From positions 1-8,055 of the forward strand of contig CAMCYM010000069.1 of assembly GCA_945883885.1 (NCBI GenBank): 8,055 nucleotides of DNA, written 5' to 3'. The position numbers were made by a program, and so were the translations under genes. Positions within the stretch are counted from its first letter, which is position 1. Each line of letters begins with the position of its first letter. Shown in pieces: positions 1 through 5,596 of this stretch. The notes beneath the pieces are model-generated. The model ran no database searches. It saw only the letters and a program-made list of their open reading frames with translations, and had not been told where the DNA came from. Origin of the DNA: Chryseobacterium gleum (GTDB lineage Bacteria > Bacteroidota > Bacteroidia > Flavobacteriales_D > Sanyastnellaceae).

Positions 1-267
1 GGGGGGCGCTGAGGAGGCGGAGGCGGAGGCGGGCGCGAACCGTGCGAGGGGCATGCCCACTTGCACGGTTTGGCCTTCGGCCACCAACCACTCCACCAGC
101 ACCCCATCTTCCGGTGCAGGCACCTCGCTGTCGACCTTGTCCGTAGCAATCTCTACGATGGGCGCATCGGAAGCGACCGATTCGCCCGGTTGTACGAGCA
201 GCCGGGTGATGGTGGCTTCGGCGACACTTTCGCCCATTTTCGGCAGGAGGATGTCAAATGTGGACAT
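1..267 (-). CDS. 2-oxo acid dehydrogenase E2 (dihydrolipoamide acyltransferase), N-terminal lipoyl domain, partial
   Basis: This is the first 89 codons of an E2 acyltransferase; the gene continues beyond the left edge. E2 forms the core of pyruvate, 2-oxoglutarate or branched-chain 2-oxo acid dehydrogenase complexes in the cytoplasm and passes the acyl group from E1 to CoA on a swinging lipoyl arm. Residues 2-77 form a complete lipoyl domain. It opens with a FDILLPKMGESV segment, and Lys44 in ATDKVDSEV is the expected lipoylation site. Residues 78-89 begin an Ala/Ser/Pro-rich flexible linker. The E1/E3-binding and catalytic domains lie outside the window. The KVDSE form of the motif is common in branched-chain or generic Bacteroidota E2 proteins, but the substrate cannot be decided from this part. 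The ATG at 267 overlaps the last 14 bases of the upstream glycosyltransferase, which suggests translational coupling. It is the only start placing the lipoyl domain at the N-terminus. Confidence 0.93.
   Translation of the reverse strand, partial: MSTFDILLPKMGESVAEATITRLLVQPGESVASDAPIVEIATDKVDSEVPAPEDGVLVEWLVAEGQTVQVGMPLARFAPASASASSAPP
13..30. repeat. Three tandem GGAGGC units in the E2 linker
   Basis: Three perfect copies of GGAGGC on the plus strand encode Ala-Ser three times (residues 80-85 of the E2) on the minus strand. The repeat lies in the flexible linker after the lipoyl domain. Being six bases long, a gain or loss of one unit would keep the frame and only change linker length. Confidence 0.7.
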
Positions 268-2221
268 GGTGTGGAATTCGTGGGTGCGAAATTAAGGCGT
301 CGAGGACGACCCTCAGGTCGGTGAGGATCCGGTAGTCCCGTGCGTAATGCACATCCAGCCGTGCAGCGATGCGCTCCTCCTCCCCTCTTGCGCGTGGAAG
401 AATGGCCCGTTGAAAGGTCGGCAGGCCAGAACCTGACCCCGCATAGCCCACCCAAGTGGCCCTGCCGAGAAGTACGTCCCACGCCAGGGGAATCCACGAC
501 GTGCGTCCAGTGACCGCGAGCGCTGGCGATCCAAGCAGCAGCAAGGCCGCCATGGCGCAATCAAACGTTCGCTTCTCGCGGCGGCCGGCCGGCAGGTGGA
601 TGGAGCGTTGCAACCCGAAGAGCGGATCGGACATGGGACCGCCTGGACCTACCCAGGCGCCTCCGTCCGACCATGCGATGCGGAACGAAGCGCCCGAATC
701 GGCCGCGGTGGCCATCGATGCAATGATGTCCGAAGCAGATACATCCCGTCCGCTGAAAATCACTTCGTCGATGCGGTGCACGCGCAGGGCTTCGGACAGG
801 TCACCGAGCACTCCGATGTACCGCAGTTCCGCAGGAGCGGCCGCATCCGCGGGCCGACTGGTGCGGGGATCCAGGCCCAGCGGCTCGTTCCCCTCTTCCC
901 CCCTGCTGCGGACCACCGCCAGGATCTGCGATGCGTCTTCCGGTCCGGCGACGATGAGGCGGTTGAGGCCGCGCCGCCGGGCCCAGTGGTTCCCGAAGAG
1001 CAACGTCCGCAGACCGAAGGTGACCCCAGCCATCCAACCGGTTCCCAGCAGCAAGATGGCCCGACTGAATCGAAGGGATTCGGGAAGCAGGGCGTAGATC
1101 ACCAGCAAGAGCAGCGTGCCGGTCAGCAGGCCGCGGGCGGTGGCGCCGGGACGCCATGGCCGGTCGTAGGCCCCGCGCAACGCCAACAAAGCGACCCAAA
1201 CAACGGTGTAGACGGCCAAGGAGCTGCCGACAAGGGGGGCTGCGTAGGCAATTTGGGCGAAGCGACCGTAGGCCGCGAGCACCCCCCACAACCCCGCATA
1301 CCCCGCCACGGCATCCAGAAACGGAGGCCCCCACCGCGTCGCCAGCCGCGAAAGCACCGCCAGGGCCGCACGCACCCAAATCGCCGCATGGATCGCGAGC
1401 AGCAACAGCCGCGCCTCGCGCCCCGCGAAGTGCGTCCGCGCGAAAATGCCCATCGCCCGGTAAAAGACGAGTACGTAGTTCAACGAGCCTTTCTTCGTGC
1501 TTTCGCCCTTGTAATGAATGATCCGCGTCCCAGCGAAATAGTGGTTTTCCCAGCCCCCTTGGATCAGGCGCCAGCTCAAATCGATGTCCTCTCCGTACAT
1601 GAAGTACGCCTCGTCCAGCAGCCCTACTTGGTCCAAAGCCTCACGGCGCATCCACATGAACGCCCCAGAAAGAATCTCTATCTCCGCATCCTGATTGCGG
1701 GGGAGATGGCCCATATAGTAACGGTTCAGCCGCTTCGACCCGGGCGCTAACCGGTACACTCCGGTGATCTTGCAACACGCCGCCCAGGGGGTCGGAAGGC
1801 CGCGTTTCGATTCAGGAAGGTAGCGGCCGTTGCCGTCGTACATCGGAACGCCGCAGCCCCCGAGGCGTGGATGCGCGTCGGCAAAGGCACACGTCACGCG
1901 AAAGGTATCCTCCTGCACGACCGTGTCCGGGTTCAACAGGAGCACGTAGCGGCCTGTCGTTGTGCGGATGGCCAAATTGTTCGCGCGGGCGAACCCCACG
2001 TTTTCCTCCAGCGCCATCAGCTGGACCCCCGGAAAACGCTGGCGCACCATCGCACACGATCCGTCGACCGAGCGGTTGTCCACCACCACCACTTCGCACC
2101 GGTACCCGTGACGCTCGGCATCGGCCACGGCCCTGCTCACCGAGGTGAGGCACTGCGCAAGGAAGTGCTCCACATTGTAATTCACCACGATGACCGACAG
2201 GTCCATGCCCGTTTGCGTCAT
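254..2221 (-). CDS. GT2 glycosyltransferase fused to a membrane and degenerate polyprenyl-glycosylphosphotransferase-like module
   Basis: This 655-residue protein has two parts. Residues 8-240 are a GT-A fold family 2 glycosyltransferase of the rhamnosyltransferase-like type: the start SVIVVNYN, D48 in VVVDNRSVDGS, NVGFARANN at 74-82, the metal/nucleotide motif LLNPDT at 95-100, and YGEDIDLSWRL at 209-219. It probably moves a sugar from a nucleotide donor onto a lipid-linked or surface glycan at the inner membrane face. After a hydrophobic stretch near 272-290 come about four likely membrane segments (305-326, 333-348, 365-379, 388-408). A Rossmann-like domain follows (about 420-515, beginning RLIVAGPEDA), then KRTFD plus a hydrophobic helix (550-570), then VLLGRATWVGY (583-593) and a tail ending DYRILTDLRVVLDAL. 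This order matches WbaP-like phosphotransferases, but the usual catalytic middle is absent. The ATG at 2221 shares ATGA with the recR stop; Met6 is a possible alternative start. The GT2 call is firm; the second half is inferred from order and motifs. Confidence 0.9.
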   Translation of the reverse strand: MTQTGMDLSVIVVNYNVEHFLAQCLTSVSRAVADAERHGYRCEVVVVDNRSVDGSCAMVRQRFPGVQLMALEENVGFARANNLAIRTTTGRYVLLLNPDTVVQEDTFRVTCAFADAHPRLGGCGVPMYDGNGRYLPESKRGLPTPWAACCKITGVYRLAPGSKRLNRYYMGHLPRNQDAEIEILSGAFMWMRREALDQVGLLDEAYFMYGEDIDLSWRLIQGGWENHYFAGTRIIHYKGESTKKGSLNYVLVFYRAMGIFARTHFAGREARLLLLAIHAAIWVRAALAVLSRLATRWGPPFLDAVAGYAGLWGVLAAYGRFAQIAYAAPLVGSSLAVYTVVWVALLALRGAYDRPWRPGATARGLLTGTLLLLVIYALLPESLRFSRAILLLGTGWMAGVTFGLRTLLFGNHWARRRGLNRLIVAGPEDASQILAVVRSRGEEGNEPLGLDPRTSRPADAAAPAELRYIGVLGDLSEALRVHRIDEVIFSGRDVSASDIIASMATAADSGASFRIAWSDGGAWVGPGGPMSDPLFGLQRSIHLPAGRREKRTFDCAMAALLLLGSPALAVTGRTSWIPLAWDVLLGRATWVGYAGSGSGLPTFQRAILPRARGEEERIAARLDVHYARDYRILTDLRVVLDALISHPRIPHHVHI

Positions 2222-2832
2222 GGCGTGTAGGGAATGCGGGCCCGAATGGACTGTGCCAGGGTGGCTTCGTCCGCGTGCTGCAGGTCATCGCCTACCGCCA
2301 CGCCGCGCGCCAAGGCCGTCACTTTCGCGACGCGTCCGGCAATGCGGCGGTACACGTAGTAGGCCGTGGTTTCGCCTTCCATGGTGGTAGGCAGCGCGAA
2401 GAGGACTTCCGGCTCGCCGTCCGCAGGAAGCGCCGCGAGCCGGTCTTCGAGTGCGGCGATGTGGAGATCCGCAGGGCCCACGCCGTCCATCGGGCTGATG
2501 AGTCCACCGAGCACGTGGTAGCGACCGCGGTATGTGCCGATGCCCTCGATGGCGAGCAGATCGCGCAAATCCTCGACGACACAGATCAGATGCGCAGATC
2601 GAGCGGGGTCCGCACACACGGTGCACAGCGGACCTTCCGTCGCTGCATAGCACTCCCCGCACGGACGCACTCCGTCCCGCATCTCGGTGAGTGCGCGGGC
2701 GAGTCCGTGCACACGCTCCGCGTCGGTGCGGAGGAGATGCAGCGCCAGCCGCAGTGCCGTCTTTCGCCCGATGCCGGGCAGCGAAGCAATGCGGTCTACC
2801 GCGGCCTCGAGCAGCCGGGAAGGCAGTTCCAT
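2218..2832 (-). CDS. recR: Recombination mediator protein RecR
   Basis: RecR works with RecO and RecF in the cytoplasm to load RecA onto gapped or damaged DNA. The 204-residue product has the usual family length and order. The N-terminal helix-hairpin-helix region contains LPGIGRKTALRLALHLL (18-34). A four-cysteine zinc site follows (C58, C61, C70, C73 in CGEC and CTVC). The Toprim domain runs from about 79 to 170, with VVEDLRDLLAIE carrying the acidic pair E87/D88 and HVLGGLISPMDGVGP after it. The C-terminal segment LARGVAVGDDLQHADEATL is the conserved ATP-site-like region of the family. I chose the ATG at 2832 because the protein then begins MELPSRLLEAAVDRIASLPG, as RecR proteins do. An upstream ATG at 2886 would add 18 residues without family resemblance and would overlap the divergent symporter start. 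Its TGA overlaps the next gene's ATG by four bases. Confidence 0.97.
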   Translation of the reverse strand: MELPSRLLEAAVDRIASLPGIGRKTALRLALHLLRTDAERVHGLARALTEMRDGVRPCGECYAATEGPLCTVCADPARSAHLICVVEDLRDLLAIEGIGTYRGRYHVLGGLISPMDGVGPADLHIAALEDRLAALPADGEPEVLFALPTTMEGETTAYYVYRRIAGRVAKVTALARGVAVGDDLQHADEATLAQSIRARIPYTP

Positions 2833-2880
2833 GCGGACGAAGGTACGGCCGGGCGCGGGCCTGATGCATCTTTGGGGCCC
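2833..2880. promoter_or_regulatory. 48-base divergent intergenic region between recR and the symporter gene
   Basis: This gap must hold promoters for both runs unless they lie inside coding sequence. No exact Bacteroidota -7 box (TAnnTTTG) is present, but each direction has a one-mismatch version close to its start codon. On the plus strand it is CATCTTTG at 2867-2874, six bases before the symporter ATG. On the minus strand it is TACCTTCG (plus-strand 2838-2845), five bases before the recR ATG. If these are used, both transcripts would have almost no leader. No -33 element is convincing and no Shine-Dalgarno sequence is clear on either side. The assignment is tentative. Confidence 0.35.
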
Positions 2881-2887
2881 ATGCATC
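2863..2887. promoter_or_regulatory. Perfect inverted repeat spanning the symporter start codon
   Basis: GATGCAT at 2863-2869 and ATGCATC at 2881-2887 are perfect 7-base inverted arms separated by 11 bases, and the second arm begins with the symporter ATG. Since ATGCAT is itself a palindrome, the same bases also read as a direct repeat 17 bases apart. The layout suits an operator for a dimeric regulator or a small RNA hairpin hiding the start codon. Neither is shown, and a 7-base repeat can arise by chance. Confidence 0.3.
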
Positions 2888-4359
2888 CTCTCCTCATCCT
2901 GGCCACCCTGATCGGCTACTTTGCCCTCTTGTACATCGTAGCTGCGCGCACCTCCCGCGGTGCAACAAGTGGCTCGGGTGACACAGATTTTTTCCTTGCC
3001 GGCCGCGCAGCACCCTGGTACGTGGTGGCGTTCGGGATGATCGGCACATCACTCAGTGGCGTGACCTTCATCAGCGTGCCGGGATGGGTCGGAGAGCAGG
3101 GCTTCACCTACATGCAGATGGTGATCGGGTACTTTTTCGGGTATGTGTTCATCGTGGGCGTTTTGCTCCCGTTGTATTACCGAACGGGGTTGACGAGCAT
3201 TTACCGGTACCTCGGGGATCGATTCGGGCCGCACGCGTACCAGACCGGGGCGGCATTTTTTCTGCTCAGCCGCATCATCGGGTCGGCTTTCCGGCTCTAC
3301 CTCGTGGTGCTTGTTTTGGAGATCTTCGTCCTGAAACCACTGGGAATCAGCGAACCAGAAGGGTCCTTTCCGCTCGCTGCGACGTTGATTTCTACGGGGC
3401 TTATTGCGTTGATTTGGCTCTACACGCGGAAAGGTGGCATGCGCACGATTGTTTGGACGGATACGCTCCAAACCGCCGCCATGCTGGGCGCTTTGGTGGC
3501 AACGGTGTGCCTGGCCGTCGATGCACTGGGCTGGACGTGGGCGGAGGTCCCTGCACGCCTTGTAGAAACGGGCCGCACGCGGTGGTGGGTATGGGACGAC
3601 TGGAGTGCCCCAAACCATGCGGTCAAGCACCTGGTTGCAGGGGCATTCGTCGCAGTGGCCATGACTGGACTCGACCAGGACATGATGCAGAAGAATTTGG
3701 CCTGCCGAAACCTCCGGGAAGCCCAAACGAACATGCTGTCCTTCTCCACCGTCCTCATCGGCATCAACCTGCTGTTTCTCGTGCTCGGTGCTCTGCTGTA
3801 TGCGTTTTGGGACACGACGGGCCTGCCGCTGCCGGCCGCAGACGCCCTGTTTCCCACCGTCGCCCTGGACGGCCACCTCGGTCCGGCGGTGGGGCTTCTG
3901 TTCCTCATCGGCTTGCTGGCTGCAGCCCTGAGCTCCGCAGACGGCGCATTGACGGCCTTGACCACTTCCACGTGCGTGGACCTTCTGGATACACCTTCAA
4001 AGCCCGACGCCGAAGCCCTTGCCATCCGCAAACGCGTGCACCTGGTCATGGCCGGAGTTCTTGTTGCGGTGATGGTGGCGTTCCGTTCGGTAGCGGACGG
4101 CAGCGTCGTGGCCGCCATTTTCACGGCCGCGAATTACACCTACGGTCCGCTGCTGGGCATGTTCGGGTACGGGCTGTTGTTCCGGTCCCGTCCGGCAGAC
4201 CGCTGGATTCCGGTGGTGGCGGTGCTCAGCCCGTTGATTTGCTACCTGTTAGAGAGCTCCTTGACGACGCACTACGGATTCAGCTTCGGATTTGCCTTGC
4301 TGCCGGTCAATGGGGCATTGACCTTGATCGGTTTGGCCCTGCTGCCGCGGTCGCGTTGA
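2881..4359 (+). CDS. Sodium:solute symporter (SSS family), substrate unknown
   Basis: This 492-residue inner-membrane protein belongs to the solute:sodium symporter family (LeuT fold), which uses the sodium gradient to import sugars, amino acids, vitamins or similar solutes. It is hydrophobic along most of its length, with likely helices near 2-22, 44-66, 78-99, 123-150, 165-181, 194-213, 250-262, 289-309, 333-350, 386-402 and 443-458, plus others. Family signatures include DFFLAGRAAPWYVVAFGM (36-53), GTSLSGVTFISVPGW (55-69) in the first unwound helix, GGMRTIVWTDTLQ (185-197), TGLDQDMMQKNL (262-273) and LAAALSSADGALTALTT (346-362). The serines of this last segment correspond to the known second sodium site. 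The length is typical, with no long C-terminal regulatory extension. The ATG at 2881 is preferred because longer in-frame forms would read through antisense recR sequence. The substrate cannot be told from sequence, and the neighbours do not point to one. Confidence 0.93.
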   Translation: MHPLLILATLIGYFALLYIVAARTSRGATSGSGDTDFFLAGRAAPWYVVAFGMIGTSLSGVTFISVPGWVGEQGFTYMQMVIGYFFGYVFIVGVLLPLYYRTGLTSIYRYLGDRFGPHAYQTGAAFFLLSRIIGSAFRLYLVVLVLEIFVLKPLGISEPEGSFPLAATLISTGLIALIWLYTRKGGMRTIVWTDTLQTAAMLGALVATVCLAVDALGWTWAEVPARLVETGRTRWWVWDDWSAPNHAVKHLVAGAFVAVAMTGLDQDMMQKNLACRNLREAQTNMLSFSTVLIGINLLFLVLGALLYAFWDTTGLPLPAADALFPTVALDGHLGPAVGLLFLIGLLAAALSSADGALTALTTSTCVDLLDTPSKPDAEALAIRKRVHLVMAGVLVAVMVAFRSVADGSVVAAIFTAANYTYGPLLGMFGYGLLFRSRPADRWIPVVAVLSPLICYLLESSLTTHYGFSFGFALLPVNGALTLIGLALLPRSR

Positions 4360-4368
4360 GCTTCCCGT

Positions 4369-4376
4369 TACTTTTG
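4369..4376 (+). promoter_or_regulatory. Bacteroidota-type -7 promoter box upstream of the aminotransferase
   Basis: TACTTTTG in the 37-base gap after the symporter matches the TAnnTTTG box recognised by the primary sigma factor of Bacteroidota. It lies 20 bases before the ATG at 4397, so a transcript would carry a leader of roughly 10-16 bases. No -33 TTG-type element sits at the usual distance of about 19-21 bases. The box could give the aminotransferase-kinase-TrkH run its own promoter in addition to read-through from the symporter. This is consensus matching only. Confidence 0.5.
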
Positions 4377-4396
4377 CACAGAATCCTTTCTTGCGC

Positions 4397-5596
4397 ATGA
4401 CCGCACCCCGTACCTCCGCCCTCCTCGGCCGCCTCACAGAGAGTGCCACCCTCGCCATGGCCCGCAAGGCCCGGGAGTTGAAAGACCAGGGCATCGATGT
4501 CATCTCCCTTTCGCTCGGTGAGCCGGATTTTGATACACCGGAACCCATCAAGGAAGCGGGAATCGCCGCCATCCGCGGGAACGACAGCCACTACACGCCG
4601 GTACCCGGCACGGTCGCCTTGCGCCAAGCCATCTCACGCAAGTTCTTGCGCGACAACGGCTTGAACTATTCCGCGGATGCCATTGTGGTATCGAACGGTG
4701 CAAAACAGACCATCGCAAACGCGGTCCTCGCCTTGATCAATCCGGGCGATGAAGTCATTTTGCCGGCGCCGTACTGGGTGAGCTACGAAGATTTGGTGCG
4801 GCTGGCGGACGGTGTGCCCGTCGTGCTTCCCACAAGCATCGAGGAGGAATACAAGATTTCGGCCGCACAACTCGAAGCCGCCATCACCCCGCGCACACGG
4901 CTTCTCATCTTCTCGTCGCCCTGCAATCCGTCCGGATCGGTCTTCACCCGCGAAGAACTCGAATCGCTTGCGGCCGTATTGCGCCAGCATCCGAATGTGC
5001 TGGTTATCAGCGATGAAATCTACGAATTGATCAATTTTACCGGGTCGCACGCGAGTTTTGCCGCGCTCGAGGGGATGTACGACCGGACCATCACGGTCAA
5101 CGGGGTCTCGAAGGGGTTCGCCATGACCGGTTGGCGACTTGGATACCTCGGCGCGCCCAAATGGATTGCCGACGCCTGTTCGACCATCCAGAGCCAAATG
5201 ACCTCCGCGCCGTGCAGCATCGCCCAAGCCGCCGCCGCCGCAGCGGTCGACGCGGACCCCTCCATCGCCGATGGCATGCGGGACGCCTTCCTGCGCCGCC
5301 GCGATCTCATGATCGCAGGCCTCGAACGCGTGCCGGGATTCAAAGTCAATTGCCCGCCGGGCGCGTTTTACCTCTTCCCCGACGTCTCGGCCGTGCTCGG
5401 AAAAGAACACGCCGGTGGCCAAATCGCCACCTCCGATGACCTCGCTCTGTACCTGCTGAGTGAAGCCCACGTGGCCGTCGTGGCTGGCACGCCCTTCGGC
5501 GCTCCGGATTGCATTCGGCTTTCCTATGCGGCGTCGGAAGAAGCCCTGGTGGAAGCAGCTGCGCGCATTGAACGGGCTGTAGCTGCGCTGAAATGA
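4397..5596 (+). CDS. PLP-dependent class I/II aminotransferase, aspartate-aminotransferase type
   Basis: This 399-residue cytoplasmic enzyme is a fold-type I PLP aminotransferase of the AspB-like bacterial aspartate aminotransferase group, typically exchanging amino groups between aspartate (or another amino acid) and 2-oxoglutarate. The key residues are all present. LSLGEPDFDTP lies at 38-48, YTPVPGTVALRQAI at 66-79 and NGAK at 100-103; an equivalent lysine reads the acidic substrate side chain in the Thermus enzyme. W127 stacks on PLP, N177 is in SSPCNPSG, D206 and Y209 are in ISDEIYE, and the Schiff-base K239 is in VSKGFAMTGWRLGY with R247. R374 in DCIRLSYA binds the substrate alpha-carboxylate. 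I chose the ATG at 4397; a TTG two codons upstream is also in frame but less likely. The stop overlaps the kinase start as ATGA. Exact substrate preference (aspartate, prephenate or others) is not settled. Confidence 0.94.
   Translation: MTAPRTSALLGRLTESATLAMARKARELKDQGIDVISLSLGEPDFDTPEPIKEAGIAAIRGNDSHYTPVPGTVALRQAISRKFLRDNGLNYSADAIVVSNGAKQTIANAVLALINPGDEVILPAPYWVSYEDLVRLADGVPVVLPTSIEEEYKISAAQLEAAITPRTRLLIFSSPCNPSGSVFTREELESLAAVLRQHPNVLVISDEIYELINFTGSHASFAALEGMYDRTITVNGVSKGFAMTGWRLGYLGAPKWIADACSTIQSQMTSAPCSIAQAAAAAAVDADPSIADGMRDAFLRRRDLMIAGLERVPGFKVNCPPGAFYLFPDVSAVLGKEHAGGQIATSDDLALYLLSEAHVAVVAGTPFGAPDCIRLSYAASEEALVEAAARIERAVAALK

Noticed and set aside
596..1750. Long plus-strand open frame (384 codons) opposite the glycosyltransferase
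   Set aside because: Its product is Arg/Pro/Gln/Gly-rich and family-free, while the opposite strand encodes a clear GT2 protein. Long antisense frames are expected in GC-rich coding DNA.
2275..2880. In-frame upstream extension of the symporter (about 202 codons)
   Set aside because: It reads antisense through recR, has no membrane character or family resemblance, and the symporter's normal N-terminus begins at 2881.
2833..2886. 18-residue N-terminal extension of RecR from the ATG at 2886
   Set aside because: RecR proteins normally begin near the MELPSRLLEAAV position; the extension has no family similarity and would overlap the divergent symporter start.
3049..3876. Minus-strand open frame (275 codons) opposite the symporter
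   Set aside because: No recognisable motifs and antisense to a well-supported gene.
4360..4396. Possible terminator after the symporter
   Set aside because: No stem-loop followed by a T-run is visible in this gap; the T-rich bases fit the promoter box better.
3084..4400. 438-codon plus-strand frame shifted relative to the symporter
   Set aside because: It overlaps the symporter in another frame and gives an Arg/His/Gly-rich product with no motifs; the symporter frame has all family signatures.
4634..5470. Minus-strand open frame (278 codons) opposite the aminotransferase
   Set aside because: Composition typical of an antisense shadow; the opposite strand holds every catalytic motif of an aminotransferase.
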